From Megasphaera sp. AM44-1BH (GTDB lineage Bacteria; Bacillota; Negativicutes; Veillonellales; Megasphaeraceae): a stretch of DNA of 64,000 nt. The number at the start of each line of letters is the position of its first letter. Positions within the stretch are counted from its first letter, which is position 1. Shown here one piece after another: positions 33,781 to 43,477 of this stretch. The notes beneath the pieces were generated by a model that did not search any database, was not told where the DNA came from, and was given only the letters and a program-made list of their open reading frames with translations. The stretch spans positions 396,797-460,796 of the forward strand of contig NZ_QSFA01000001.1 in NCBI RefSeq assembly GCF_003467125.1, read 5' to 3'. The position numbers and the translations under genes are program-made.

Positions 33781-34305
33781 ATGAATAAAACGTTCCACCT
33801 TATTATATTGAGTCTTTTCGTCGCCCAGTCGCTCGTATTATATATCGTAGAAGGCATGCTGCCAGTCCCGTTCATCGCACCCGGTGCCAAATTGGGTCTG
33901 GCCAATCTGATTACGGTCATCGCCTTATATGCTCTTCCCAGGAAACGAGATGTCGCCCTGATTCTCCTGCTTCGCATCATTCTTTCCACTGCTTTTGGCG
34001 GAGGAATCAATGCCTTTTTCTACAGTGTATCCGGGGCTGCCCTCAGTTTCGGGAGCATGCTCGTCTTCCAGAAATGTGGCAAATTCAGTCTCATTGGCGT
34101 ATCGGCTGCCGGCGGCATTTTTCATAACTTCGGCCAGGTTCTCGTGGCCTGCTTCATTGTAGAGAATATAAAAATTCTGCTGTACATGCCCGTCCTTGCC
34201 GTTGCCGGGACCGGAACAGGCATTCTCATCGGCATCACCGCCATGGTAACGCTGAAGCATCTGCAGAAACTGCCTTTGTACAAGCGCATACAGGAAACAT
34301 GCTGA
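33781..34305 (+). CDS. Gx transporter family membrane protein (HepT-like, ECF S-component fold)
   Basis: This 174-residue protein has about five transmembrane helices and the motif APGAKLGLANLITVIALY typical of the family once called heptaprenyl diphosphate synthase component I, now viewed as ECF-type substrate-binding membrane proteins. It is probably co-transcribed with the NusG-II gene. The substrate is unknown; an isoprenoid or flavin-related compound is often suggested. Confidence 0.85.
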   Translation: MNKTFHLIILSLFVAQSLVLYIVEGMLPVPFIAPGAKLGLANLITVIALYALPRKRDVALILLLRIILSTAFGGGINAFFYSVSGAALSFGSMLVFQKCGKFSLIGVSAAGGIFHNFGQVLVACFIVENIKILLYMPVLAVAGTGTGILIGITAMVTLKHLQKLPLYKRIQETC

Positions 34306-34311
34306 AAAGCT

Positions 34312-34360
34312 AAAAAGGGTATCACAGGAAGCAGTCAGCTTTCTGCGGTACCCTTTTCTT
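34312..34360. terminator. Terminator between convergent Gx transporter and lipoprotein genes
   Basis: AAAAGGGTA pairs with TACCCTTTT across a loop with an inner GGAAGCAG/CTTTCTGC pairing. Confidence 0.75.
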
Positions 34361-34368
34361 CTATGCTA

Positions 34369-34971
34369 TTACTTCATTATCGTAATGGATTTCATAATAT
34401 CGTCAATCGCCGGTGCATTCTTAGAATCGGCATCACAGGCGACGAGAATGACCCAGGTAGCATTTCCATGGGAGAATCCCATCAGTTGTGCCTTCATCCG
34501 TTTATCCTCTACAGTAAACGTATAGGTCTGCTTCACGGCGTGTTCCCCGGAAACACTGGCCGCTTCTTGTTGGGCTGATATGTTTTCTGCATCGATGCTG
34601 CTTAAAATAGCCTGGGAAGCCCGTTCGATATTTTCACTGAGCGTATTCCCCAGGGCCTGCCCATTGGTCAGGTGCAAGTCGCTGTACATCTGTCCCGAAT
34701 CAATACTGACCGTAAAGATTCCGATATGCAGCCCCTGGTTAATTTCTCCATAAAAACGCTGTCCCTTCAGGTATCGCTGTGTCAGTGGATCCAATGTGAC
34801 GGGCAGGGGCAGTTCATGGGCATTACCGGGCAGGGCAATCGTAATCTGGGAATCGATGCCATCAATGCGTTTTTCAGTCAGGTTGACTGTATGACCGCAT
34901 CCGGCCAGAAACAGTGCCATGATAAAAGCCGTACATAAGAACAACCAGGTTTTCTTCAATGGTAAAATCAT
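34369..34971 (-). CDS. Putative lipoprotein, unknown function
   Basis: This 200-residue protein has a signal peptide with lipobox LAGC (Cys at about 25). The mature part is mixed alpha/beta with no cysteines except one near the C-terminus (VILVACDAD). It may be related to stress-response lipoproteins that contain an IALPGNAHELPLPVTLDP-type strand, but I recognise no named family. It lies 18 bp upstream of nothing on its strand; the AEC gene follows 18 bp away in reverse order of transcription, so it is downstream of that gene. Confidence 0.7.
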   Translation of the reverse strand: MILPLKKTWLFLCTAFIMALFLAGCGHTVNLTEKRIDGIDSQITIALPGNAHELPLPVTLDPLTQRYLKGQRFYGEINQGLHIGIFTVSIDSGQMYSDLHLTNGQALGNTLSENIERASQAILSSIDAENISAQQEAASVSGEHAVKQTYTFTVEDKRMKAQLMGFSHGNATWVILVACDADSKNAPAIDDIMKSITIMK

Positions 34972-34989
34972 AAGTCACCTCTTATAAAA

Positions 34990-35967
34990 TCAGGTAAAGG
35001 TAAGATAGCCCAGGTGGACCAGGAAGTAGAACATGGGATAAAACAGAAATATGTAAAAGGCCGTCGTCGTAATAAAGGCAGACATGGCCAGATTGACATT
35101 GAGATTATACAAGCGCACGGCAAAGAGGGAAAAGATAGCCGTCGGCATCGACATGAGAATCATGAGCGTCCCGATGAGGACAGGGTCGGTAAAGCAAAAC
35201 CGGCTCAGAACGTAACAGATGGCCGGCGTCACCAGCAGCTTGATCGGCACAAGATCAAAGGTCTTCTTATAATACCGGGGAAACGCTGAAAATTCTATCA
35301 TGAACCCAATCGGTACCAGTCCGGACCAGGCCCCGATATGAATCAGCCCCTGAAAGGCATAATCCAGTATCTGTGGTCTGGGAATCCCGAGAGCACAAAG
35401 TGCAATACCCAGAGCCATGCCGACGACAGGCATCTGATTCCAGTTGATAAAGACTTTACGCCAGTTCAGAGAGACCAGACTGAGATGGCCGCCCGCTTCG
35501 GCACTGTATTTATAATAGGCACCCAGCGGAAATGCAATGAAAAAAGTGATAAAGTTCTGGAATACAGCCGTCAGCTGGGCATAGGCAAAGCCCCGTTCAC
35601 CATACAGGATATAGCCGCATAAACCGCCCAACGTCCCCAGATTTGTCAGGAGCGCCGCCAGGATGTAACTGCCCTGATCGGCCATAGAAGTGAATTTGCG
35701 CTGCCGGTGAAAGAGAAAAATGACCCCTACAGGTATAAATGCATTGAGTACCATGAAGACAGGCAGCAGCATGAGATGCGGTTTAATCGGAAGAACCCAG
35801 AACGTCAGCGTCGTCAGCAGTGTTGTGATGATAGTGATGTTGACGCGGATAAGGATATTACATTGTTTTTCATCCAGCCACCGTTTCTGCCGGCACGCAT
35901 ACCCGGCTGCCATAGGCAGGACCACATCGATAAATAAAAAAATGATACGGATACCAACTTCCCCCAA
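34990..35967 (-). CDS. AEC family (auxin efflux carrier-like) transporter
   Basis: This 325-residue membrane protein has about 10 transmembrane helices. The N-terminal half begins IIFLFIDVVLPMAAGYACR, and the family's broken-helix region lies near TNLGTLGGLCGY. AEC proteins export or take up small organic acids such as malate or malonate. The start is a TTG at 35967 after AAGGAA. The lipoprotein gene follows 18 bp after its stop codon. Confidence 0.85.
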   Translation of the reverse strand: MGEVGIRIIFLFIDVVLPMAAGYACRQKRWLDEKQCNILIRVNITIITTLLTTLTFWVLPIKPHLMLLPVFMVLNAFIPVGVIFLFHRQRKFTSMADQGSYILAALLTNLGTLGGLCGYILYGERGFAYAQLTAVFQNFITFFIAFPLGAYYKYSAEAGGHLSLVSLNWRKVFINWNQMPVVGMALGIALCALGIPRPQILDYAFQGLIHIGAWSGLVPIGFMIEFSAFPRYYKKTFDLVPIKLLVTPAICYVLSRFCFTDPVLIGTLMILMSMPTAIFSLFAVRLYNLNVNLAMSAFITTTAFYIFLFYPMFYFLVHLGYLTFT

Positions 35968-36008
35968 GAGTTATTTCCTTCTTTCTTCTCTCTATATCTT
36001 AATACATC

Positions 36009-36674
36009 TTATCGTCTGGCTTTTTTGAACGCCTCAGCCATAGAAAACGTAAGCGGTTCGGATGAGGCCGTCACTTCTATGATAGAATCCATAACTTTGC
36101 GAAATTCTTCTTTTTTCTTGGACAGCATGTATAATTTTGCCGTATTGCGGGCATCCCACAATGCGTCATGCATCTGACCATCAAAAGGTTCCCCCGTCGT
36201 TTCGATTGCCTTATCCAGAGAAATGATATTATCCAGTCCCAGCAGATTGCAGTATATCTGCTGAAAATTCTGCCAGTGCCCCAGCATCCAGGATACGCGG
36301 TCTGCCTGGGTATTGATTTTTTTCAGGCGCATTTCATTATGGAGCTGGCGCCAGTCATTTTCACTCCAGGCATACATTTCATAGTCATTTTCGCCGGTTT
36401 CATTGCACCAGTCCAGAAACCGCCGGAATACCGGTACGAACGTATCGGCCTGACGAAGCATATCCATAGTGATTCCCGTCAGCTCCTGACAGGTCTCATC
36501 CATTTCTGTCGCATATTTGGGCAGGACATATTCTTTGAAACTGCTGATTTCCTGTGCCTGTTCATCGAGTTTGACCGCACCTATTTCGATGATTTCTCCC
36601 GGGCAGATTTTTCGTATCTGCCGCCGCTCCTTGCTGATGGGATTCATTTCAAAATCCACGAATACTAATTTCAT
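36009..36674 (-). CDS. DEDD-family 3'-5' exonuclease-like protein
   Basis: This 221-residue protein has exonuclease motifs ExoI (VFVDFEM), ExoII (around SENDWRQLHNE) and ExoIII (MHDALWDA, with the usual His and Asp). It resembles the ERI-1/KapD-like exonuclease group more than a DNA polymerase III epsilon chain. The start at 36674 gives MKLVFVDFEM, the normal family N-terminus; two ATG codons lie slightly upstream. The natural substrate, DNA or RNA, is unknown. Confidence 0.8.
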   Translation of the reverse strand: MKLVFVDFEMNPISKERRQIRKICPGEIIEIGAVKLDEQAQEISSFKEYVLPKYATEMDETCQELTGITMDMLRQADTFVPVFRRFLDWCNETGENDYEMYAWSENDWRQLHNEMRLKKINTQADRVSWMLGHWQNFQQIYCNLLGLDNIISLDKAIETTGEPFDGQMHDALWDARNTAKLYMLSKKKEEFRKVMDSIIEVTASSEPLTFSMAEAFKKARR

Positions 36675-36783
36675 GATGGTCATCCTATCTCTCATTCACT
36701 CTAATTTAAAGGCTTATCATGTAATTATACCACAAGTCCCCGCCCTTTCACACGGTAATTCGCAAAGCAAAAACATTCTGTGA

Positions 36784-36834
36784 CACAAGACAAAAACTCC
36801 TGCCAGATGGTGCTGGCAGGAGTTTTTGTCTTGT
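36784..36834 (-). terminator. Terminator of xfp
   Basis: A 21-bp perfect stem (36784-36804 with 36814-36834) includes ACTCCTGCCA/TGGCAGGAGT and T tracts. It works on either strand. Confidence 0.85.
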
Positions 36835-36859
36835 GATACTGAAAGAGGATAGTGATGTA

Positions 36860-39235
36860 TCAGTCTTCCCATTTCCACTGGGATACTTCCGGTAAATCAA
36901 CGCCCTTGTCATGAATGTATTGCTTGTGTTCAACGAGTTTGTCATTCATTTTCTGGAATAGGTAAGCCCCCCGGTTTCCAAGGTTCGGGAGTCGTTTCAG
37001 AGCGCTGCGGACGAGGTGGAAACGGTCAACGTTATTTTGTACGCGCACGTCGAACGGTGTCGTTATGGTACCTTCTTCGCGATAACCGCAGACATGCATG
37101 AGACGGTTATTATGACGGTGATAAGTCAGTTCATGGACCAGTTTGGGATAGCCATGGAAGTTGAAAATGACCGGTTTGTCTTTGGTAAAGAGCATATCGT
37201 ATTCGACATCGGTCAGACCATGGGGATGTTCCGTCTGAGGCAGGAGTTTGAACAGGTCTACGACATTGATGAAGCGGATTTTCAATTCTGGCAGTTCTTT
37301 CCGCAGAATCGATACGGCAGCCAGTGCTTCCAGTGTCGGCGTTTCACCGGCGCAGGCAAATACGATGTCCGGGTCCTGTCCCTGGTCATTGGAAGCCCAG
37401 TCCCAGATGCCGATACCCTGGGTGCAGTGTTTGACAGCTTCTTCCATAGACAGCCATTGCGGACGGGGATGTTTGCTGGCAATGATGACATTGACAAAGT
37501 TCTGGGTGCGCAGGCATGTATCCATAGTTGCCAGGAGGCAGTTCGTATCAGGCGGCAGGAAAATGCGGACGACATCAGCGTTTTTATTGGCCATATGATC
37601 CATGAAGCCGGGATCCTGATGGGTGAATCCATTGTGGTCCTGCTGCCAGACCGTCGAACACATCATGAGGTTCAGGGAGGCAATGCTGTGTCTCCACGGA
37701 AGCTGATTGCATACTTTCAGCCATTTTGCATGCTGGGCAGCCATAGAATCGACAATACGCGAGAAGGCTTCATAGGTGTCAAAGAAGCCGTGGCGGCCCG
37801 TCAGGAGATATCCTTCCAGCCAGCCTTCACACATGTGTTCCGACAGCATGGAATCCATGACCCGGCCAGACGGAGACAGGTGGTCGTCTTCTGCCGTTGC
37901 CTGTACATTCCAGTCTCTGTTTTCTACATCAAAGACGGCCTGGAAACGGTTGGAGTTGTTTTCGTCAGGAGAGAAAATCCGGAAGTTTTTCGCATCGTCA
38001 TTCAGTTTGAAAATGTCGCGGATATACGGTCCGAGATTCTGCGTATCCTGGCTGTCTTTTTCTCCGTGACTTCCAATGTCAAAAGCGTAGTCCCGGAAGT
38101 CAGGCAGGCGCAGTTCCCGGTACAGGATGCCTCCATTGGCATGGGGATTCATACCGATACGGCGGTCGCCTTCCGGAGCCAGTGCCCGCAGTTCGGGCAG
38201 CAGTTTACCTGTTTCATCAAATAATTCTTCTGCATGATAACTATGGAGCCAGTCCGAAAGGAGCTGCAGATGTTCCGGCTTGTCCATGGCAATCGGTACC
38301 TGATGGGCCAGGAAATTTCCTTCAATGCGTTTGCCATCGACTACTTTCGGGCCGGTCCATCCTTTCGGCGTGCGCAGGATGACCATAGGCCATACGGGAC
38401 GTGTGGCATCGTTCTGCTGCCGGGCATGATTGTGGATTTCTTTAATCCGGGCAATGACGGTATCCATCGTATCTGCCATCAGACGGTGCATCGTCATAGG
38501 ATCGTCGCCTTCGACGAAGTATGGTTCCCAGCCACAGCCATGGAAGAAATCGACTAATTCCTGGTGGGACATGCGGCCAAAGATGGTCGGATTGGCAATT
38601 TTATATCCGTTCAGATTGAGAATAGGCAGTACAACACCGTCTGTAATCGGATTGATGAATTTATTGCACTGCCAGGACGTAGCAAGCGGTCCTGTTTCGG
38701 CTTCGCCGTCACCTACGACAGTAGCGGCAATCAGGTCGGGGTTGTCAAAAATAGCGCCGCATGCATGGGCAATCGAATAGCCTAGTTCGCCGCCTTCATG
38801 GATGGAACCCGGCGTTTCCGGTGCACAGTGGCTGGGCACGCCGCCTGGGAAGGAAAACTGTTTGAACAGTTTCTGCATCCCTGCTTCATCCTGAGAAATA
38901 TTCGGATAGATTTCACTATACGATCCATCCAGATAATCGTTGGCAATAAAGAAATTTCCGCCATGACCCGGCCCGGATAATAAAATCAAATCCAGGTCAT
39001 ACAGTTTAATCAGACGGTTCATATGGACGAATACAAAATTCTGTGCCGGTACAGTTCCCCAATGGCCGACAATTTTCTTTTTAATCATGTCCGGTGTGAG
39101 TGGCTTTTTGAGGAGCGGGTTATCCAATAAATACAGCTGGCAGGCTGACAGATAATTGGCAGCGCGCCAAAACTTGTTCATTTTTTCCAGATAGGCATTA
39201 CTTGCTGGTATTTCATTCGTTACCATTTCAGTCAT
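36860..39235 (-). CDS. xfp: Phosphoketolase (xylulose-5-P / fructose-6-P)
   Basis: This 791-residue TPP enzyme splits xylulose 5-phosphate, and often fructose 6-phosphate, with phosphate to acetyl phosphate plus glyceraldehyde 3-phosphate or erythrose 4-phosphate. Signatures include the N-terminal GHWGTVPAQNFVFVHMNRL, GGGLY-like EGGELGYSIAHACGA, VVGDGEAETGPLATSWQ for TPP/Mg, and the C-terminal transketolase-like domains. Length matches the family. SD AAGGAAGGA precedes the ATG. Its promoter contains a 16-bp motif shared with the transketolase operon, so control by the same GntR regulator is likely. Confidence 0.96.
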   Translation of the reverse strand: MTEMVTNEIPASNAYLEKMNKFWRAANYLSACQLYLLDNPLLKKPLTPDMIKKKIVGHWGTVPAQNFVFVHMNRLIKLYDLDLILLSGPGHGGNFFIANDYLDGSYSEIYPNISQDEAGMQKLFKQFSFPGGVPSHCAPETPGSIHEGGELGYSIAHACGAIFDNPDLIAATVVGDGEAETGPLATSWQCNKFINPITDGVVLPILNLNGYKIANPTIFGRMSHQELVDFFHGCGWEPYFVEGDDPMTMHRLMADTMDTVIARIKEIHNHARQQNDATRPVWPMVILRTPKGWTGPKVVDGKRIEGNFLAHQVPIAMDKPEHLQLLSDWLHSYHAEELFDETGKLLPELRALAPEGDRRIGMNPHANGGILYRELRLPDFRDYAFDIGSHGEKDSQDTQNLGPYIRDIFKLNDDAKNFRIFSPDENNSNRFQAVFDVENRDWNVQATAEDDHLSPSGRVMDSMLSEHMCEGWLEGYLLTGRHGFFDTYEAFSRIVDSMAAQHAKWLKVCNQLPWRHSIASLNLMMCSTVWQQDHNGFTHQDPGFMDHMANKNADVVRIFLPPDTNCLLATMDTCLRTQNFVNVIIASKHPRPQWLSMEEAVKHCTQGIGIWDWASNDQGQDPDIVFACAGETPTLEALAAVSILRKELPELKIRFINVVDLFKLLPQTEHPHGLTDVEYDMLFTKDKPVIFNFHGYPKLVHELTYHRHNNRLMHVCGYREEGTITTPFDVRVQNNVDRFHLVRSALKRLPNLGNRGAYLFQKMNDKLVEHKQYIHDKGVDLPEVSQWKWED

Positions 39236-39286
39236 GTTATCCTTCCTTTCTGAATCCTCAGGTACGTCATTTCTGATTACGGCTAT

Positions 39287-39315
39287 ATTTTAACATCCTA
39301 TGTTCAACATTGCAA
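39287..39315 (-). promoter_or_regulatory. xfp promoter with an operator-like site in the spacer
   Basis: On the minus strand TTGCAA (39315-39310) and TAAAAT (39292-39287) are 17 bp apart. TTGAACATAGGATGTT (39307-39292) occupies the spacer and matches the motif at the transketolase promoter. Confidence 0.8.
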
Positions 39316-39394
39316 GTAATATTTCTTGTAATAATCATAAAAAAAGGATAATCCGCTTTGCATAAAATGGTATTGGCCGTGAATCTGGCAAAAA

Positions 39395-39446
39395 GAAAAA
39401 AAATAATAATGGGAGCTGCCGCACGATTACGTGCGACAGCTCCCAC
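39395..39446 (-). terminator. Terminator of the PFOR gene
   Basis: GGGAGCTG...CGCACG pairs with CGTGCG...CAGCTCCC, followed on the minus strand by ATTATTATTTTTTTT. Confidence 0.85.
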
Positions 39447-39478
39447 TATCTTTCATACAGATTTAACTATTTTGACCA

Positions 39479-42400
39479 TCAGACTTCTGTAGCCAGTCTC
39501 TTATAGAATTTATACCGCTTCATAGCAGCTGCTTCGGCTTCTGTAAAGAGCTGATCGGCTACTTCCGGGAAGGTACGTGTCAATGCAGCGTACCGTGTTT
39601 CGCCCATCAGGAATTCACGATATTTACCGTTCGGTTCTTTGGAATCGAGGCTGAACGGATTCTTGCCTTCTGCTTCCAGAGCCGGATTGTACCGGTACAG
39701 CGGCCAGTAACCACATTCGACGGCTTTCTTTTCTTCCATCTGTGCTGTGCTCATGCCCTTTACGAGGCCGTGATTGATGCACGGGCTGTAAGCCAGGACA
39801 ATGGACGGGCCATCATAGGCTTCCGCTTCTTTGAGGGCTTTCAGCATCTGGGCCGGGTTGGCACCCATGGAGACAGAAGCAACATAAATGTGACCATAGC
39901 CAATCATGATACGGCCCAGGTCCTTCTTATTGGTACGGCGGCCGGCAGCAGCAAACTGTGCCACAGCACCTTTTGGCGTAGCTTTGGAGGACTGACCACC
40001 CGTATTGGCATATACTTCGTTATCGATGACGAGGACGTTGAAGTTTTCCGTCGTTGCCATGATATGATCCAGACCACCATAGCCGATATCATAAGCCCAG
40101 CCATCGCCGCCGACGATCCAGACGGTCTTCTTGCCGATATGTTCTTTGTGAGCCAGGAGATAAGCTACTTCTTCGCCAGCTTTGCCTGCAAGCTGTGCTT
40201 TTTCCAGTTCAGCAATCAGGTCTGCGCTGATCTGTTTTGTCGTTTCCCCTTCATTGTGGCAGCCATAGGAATCGAGCCATTTCTGGATAGCCGCTTTGAG
40301 CGAACCTTCATCGATGAGGCCGGCCAGTGCTTCCAGGTGATTCTTCACATCTTCACGCTGCTGATGGAGCGCCAGATACATGCCGAAACCAAATTCGCCA
40401 TTATCTTCGAACAGGGAGTTCGTCCATGCAGTCCCTTTGCCATTCTTATCTTTTGTCCACGGGATGCACGGCAGTGCAGCAGCCCATGCCTGCATACAGC
40501 CAGCCGGTGTAGCAATGTAGAGACGGTCGCCATAGAGCTGGGTCAGCAGTTTGACATACGGTGTTTCACCACAGCCTGCGCATGCGCCGGAGAATTCCAG
40601 GTACGGCAGTTTGAACTGGCTGCCTTTGACGCTGAATTTATCGAGACCTGTATCTTTGATGCTGACAGTCTGGGCATAATCCCAGTTTGCCGCTTCTTTA
40701 CGCTGGGAATCGAGCGGTGCAAAGGAGAGGGCCTGTACCGGGCAGGTCTTAATGCAGGAACCGCAGCTGTAGCAGTCAAGCGGAGATACCTGAACGCGGA
40801 ATTCGTATTTTTCAAGGCCTTTACCAACGGCTTTCTTCGTTACAAAGCCTTCAGGAGCCGATTTTACTTCACTTTCATCGAGGAGGTACGGGCGGATGGC
40901 GGCATGCGGGCAGACCAGAGAACACTGGTTGCACTGTACGCATTTCGTAACATCCCATACAGGGACATTGGTAGCAATGCCACGTTTTTCATAAGCCGCG
41001 CTGCCTACCGGATAATCGCCGTTTGCATAAGGCAGGAATTCACTGACCGGCAGGTCGTCACCTTTCTGCAGGTTGGACGGAATGCAGATTCTCTTGACGA
41101 AATCAGGCAGATCTTTCGTCATATCTTCGACGGCTTCGTCTTTCGCCGTAGCCCATGCTTCCGGAACCTTGATTTCAACAACACCGGATACACCGCGTTC
41201 TACAGCTTCACAGTTCATGTTGACAATCTTTTCGCCTTTGGCCGAATAGGTATTGACGATGGCTTCTTTCATGTATTTGACGGCATCGTCGATAGGAATG
41301 ATATTGGCCAGTTTGAAGAATGCGGCCTGCAGTACCGTATTGGTACGGTTGCCCAGACCAATTTCAGCAGCAATCTTCGTCGCATCAATGGTATAGAACT
41401 TAATATGTTTATTAGCAATCTGGCGTTTAACGCTTGCTTTCAGGTGGGTTTCCAGGGCTGCCTGATCCCAGCTGCAGTTGAGAAGGAAGATGCCGCCGTC
41501 TTTAATTTCACCAACGATATCGTAATCTTTAATATACGCTTCTTTATGACATGCTACAAAGTCAGCCGATTTGACATAATAGGTCGAACGGATCGGGCGG
41601 TTGCCAAAACGCAGATGAGACTTCGTAACGCCACCGGATTTCTTTGTATCATATTCGAAATAAGCCTGAACGTACTGGTCCGTATTATCCCCGATAATCT
41701 TGATGGAGTTCTTGTTGGCACCAACCGTACCATCGGAACCGAAGCCCCAGAACTTGCAGCTGATAATGCCGTCGGTCTTGATATCCATCGGTACGAGAGG
41801 AATGGACAGATTCGTTACGTCATCATTGATACCTACGGTGAAATGCTGTTTCGGGCTGTCGCTCATGAGATGGACAAATACAGATTTGATATGGGAAGGC
41901 GGTACGTCCTTCGAGGACAGGCCATAACGGCCGGCAATAATCATCGGATTGCGGTCCGAATTCTGGAATGCCGTACATACATCTTCATACAGCGGTTCGC
42001 CGATTGCACCCGGTTCCTTCGTGCGGTCCAGGACAGCAATGCGTTTCACTGTCTTCGGCATAGCCGCAAAGAAATGTTTCAGCGAGAACGGACGGTAGAG
42101 ATGTACCTGTACATACCCTACTTTCTGGCCTTCTGCCGTCATAGCATCGATACATTCTTCAATAGCGCCCGTTACGGAGCCCATAGCTACGATAACGTAT
42201 TCTGCGTCGGGAGCGCCATAGTAGTTGAACAATTTGTATGTGCGGCCTGTAAATTCGCTGATCTTATCCATGTAATCCTGAACGATATCAGGCAGTTTGT
42301 CATAGTAAGAGTTGACCGCTTCACGGTTCTGGAAGAAGATATCCGGATTGTTGACGCCGCCACGCATAGTCGGATGATCCGGGTTCAATGCTTCGTGTTT

Positions 42401-43012
42401 GAATTTATAGAGGGCATCGCGGTCCAGCAGTTTGTCTAATTCTTCATAGGGCATAACTTCGACTTTCTGGATTTCGTGGGATGTACGGAAACCATCGAAG
42501 AAATGCATCATCGGCAGGCTGGCTTTAATAGCAGAAAGATGTGCTACGCCGGCAAGATCCATGACTTCCTGGACACTGCCGCTGCAGAGCATGCCCCAGC
42601 CAGTATTACGGCAGCCCATGACATCAGAATGATCCCCGAAAATAGAAAGGGCATGAGACCCTACGGAGCGGGCAGCTACATGGAGTACAGCCGGTTTGCA
42701 TGTTGCGGCAATACGGTGCATGACAGGAATCATGAGCATCAGGCCCTGGGAAGCCGTATAGGAAGTACCCAGAGAACCTGCTTCAACGAGGCCATGCAAG
42801 GCGCCGACAGCCCCGGCTTCAGCCTGCATTTCCATAACCCGGACCGGCTGGCCGAAGAGGTTCTTTTTACCATGAGCGGCCCATACATCCACGTGTTCCG
42901 GCATAGGGGAAGACGGAGTAATCGGGAAAATTGTTGCAACTTCTGTCAGTGCATACGATACATATGCGGCAGCTTCGTTACCATCCATTGTTTTCATCAA
43001 TTTTTCTGTCAC
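39479..43012 (-). CDS. nifJ: Pyruvate:ferredoxin (flavodoxin) oxidoreductase
   Basis: This 1177-residue single-chain PFOR oxidises pyruvate and CoA to acetyl-CoA and CO2, reducing ferredoxin. Visible are the N-terminal domain I (DGNEAAAYVSYALTEV, PITPSSPMPE), two 4Fe-4S motifs (CVQCNQCSLVCP and CYSCGSCIKTCP), and the C-terminal TPP domain with CAGCGETPY and GGDGWAYDIGYGGLDH. Length matches homodimeric enzymes. I chose GTG at 43012, 9 bp after AAGGAG; an ATG 9 bp upstream abuts that SD. It precedes phosphoketolase in the same direction, but each has its own promoter and terminator. Confidence 0.97.
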   Translation of the reverse strand: MTEKLMKTMDGNEAAAYVSYALTEVATIFPITPSSPMPEHVDVWAAHGKKNLFGQPVRVMEMQAEAGAVGALHGLVEAGSLGTSYTASQGLMLMIPVMHRIAATCKPAVLHVAARSVGSHALSIFGDHSDVMGCRNTGWGMLCSGSVQEVMDLAGVAHLSAIKASLPMMHFFDGFRTSHEIQKVEVMPYEELDKLLDRDALYKFKHEALNPDHPTMRGGVNNPDIFFQNREAVNSYYDKLPDIVQDYMDKISEFTGRTYKLFNYYGAPDAEYVIVAMGSVTGAIEECIDAMTAEGQKVGYVQVHLYRPFSLKHFFAAMPKTVKRIAVLDRTKEPGAIGEPLYEDVCTAFQNSDRNPMIIAGRYGLSSKDVPPSHIKSVFVHLMSDSPKQHFTVGINDDVTNLSIPLVPMDIKTDGIISCKFWGFGSDGTVGANKNSIKIIGDNTDQYVQAYFEYDTKKSGGVTKSHLRFGNRPIRSTYYVKSADFVACHKEAYIKDYDIVGEIKDGGIFLLNCSWDQAALETHLKASVKRQIANKHIKFYTIDATKIAAEIGLGNRTNTVLQAAFFKLANIIPIDDAVKYMKEAIVNTYSAKGEKIVNMNCEAVERGVSGVVEIKVPEAWATAKDEAVEDMTKDLPDFVKRICIPSNLQKGDDLPVSEFLPYANGDYPVGSAAYEKRGIATNVPVWDVTKCVQCNQCSLVCPHAAIRPYLLDESEVKSAPEGFVTKKAVGKGLEKYEFRVQVSPLDCYSCGSCIKTCPVQALSFAPLDSQRKEAANWDYAQTVSIKDTGLDKFSVKGSQFKLPYLEFSGACAGCGETPYVKLLTQLYGDRLYIATPAGCMQAWAAALPCIPWTKDKNGKGTAWTNSLFEDNGEFGFGMYLALHQQREDVKNHLEALAGLIDEGSLKAAIQKWLDSYGCHNEGETTKQISADLIAELEKAQLAGKAGEEVAYLLAHKEHIGKKTVWIVGGDGWAYDIGYGGLDHIMATTENFNVLVIDNEVYANTGGQSSKATPKGAVAQFAAAGRRTNKKDLGRIMIGYGHIYVASVSMGANPAQMLKALKEAEAYDGPSIVLAYSPCINHGLVKGMSTAQMEEKKAVECGYWPLYRYNPALEAEGKNPFSLDSKEPNGKYREFLMGETRYAALTRTFPEVADQLFTEAEAAAMKRYKFYKRLATEV

Positions 43013-43088
43013 TTTAAACATCTCCTTGAGAAATAAAATGAGAAAAATAATAGTAGACAATACAAGCGCTTACAATTACAGAGGTTAT

Positions 43089-43100
43089 TTAAACGTTTAA
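43089..43100. promoter_or_regulatory. Palindrome in the PFOR 5' UTR
   Basis: TTAAACGTTTAA is a perfect 12-bp palindrome about 14-25 bp downstream of the PFOR -10 box. It is a possible repressor site. Confidence 0.4.
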
Positions 43101-43113
43101 TCTCTCTACTCTT

Positions 43114-43141
43114 ATTATAGCAAGCTGAATTTATTTTTCAA
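43114..43141 (-). promoter_or_regulatory. Promoter of the PFOR gene
   Basis: On the minus strand TTGAAA (43141-43136) and TATAAT (43119-43114) are 16 bp apart. Confidence 0.7.
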
Positions 43142-43309
43142 TTCATTTGCATAAATAGCACTATTCAGTATAGTCTATTGCGTTTCAAGCATGAGTATTG
43201 CATTTTGGGCATACTAAATATAAGCAAAATTCATCCTAAAATGGTATGGTTTCCCATCTGGTACATCCAGAATAAATTCACTTCATAATTAAAAATATTA
43301 TCTGATTGG

Positions 43310-43415
43310 CCGTATACGGAAAGAAACTTCTATAAAAATGATATCATAGATAGTATAATAAAGCTATCCAAAGTTTATGTATACATAGTAAGAAAATGTA
43401 AATACCGTGTATACA
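43310..43415. repeat. Repeated GTATAC palindromes in the divergent intergenic region
   Basis: CCGTATACGG (43310-43319), ATGTATACAT (43377-43386) and TGTATACA (43408-43415) all centre on GTATAC. The last two share TGTATACA 30 bp apart, about three helical turns. The region lies upstream of the TPR lipoprotein gene; the rest of 43142-43477 is AT-rich with no gene. Confidence 0.45.
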
Positions 43416-43477
43416 GCTATGTACATTTATGAAATTTCTTATATACTATACGTAGCGTATGTGTATGAGGTGAAAAA

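Noticed and set aside
39770..42439. 889-codon open frame antisense to PFOR
   Set aside because: It lies wholly inside the conserved PFOR gene, and its translation is rich in Phe and Arg with no known motif.
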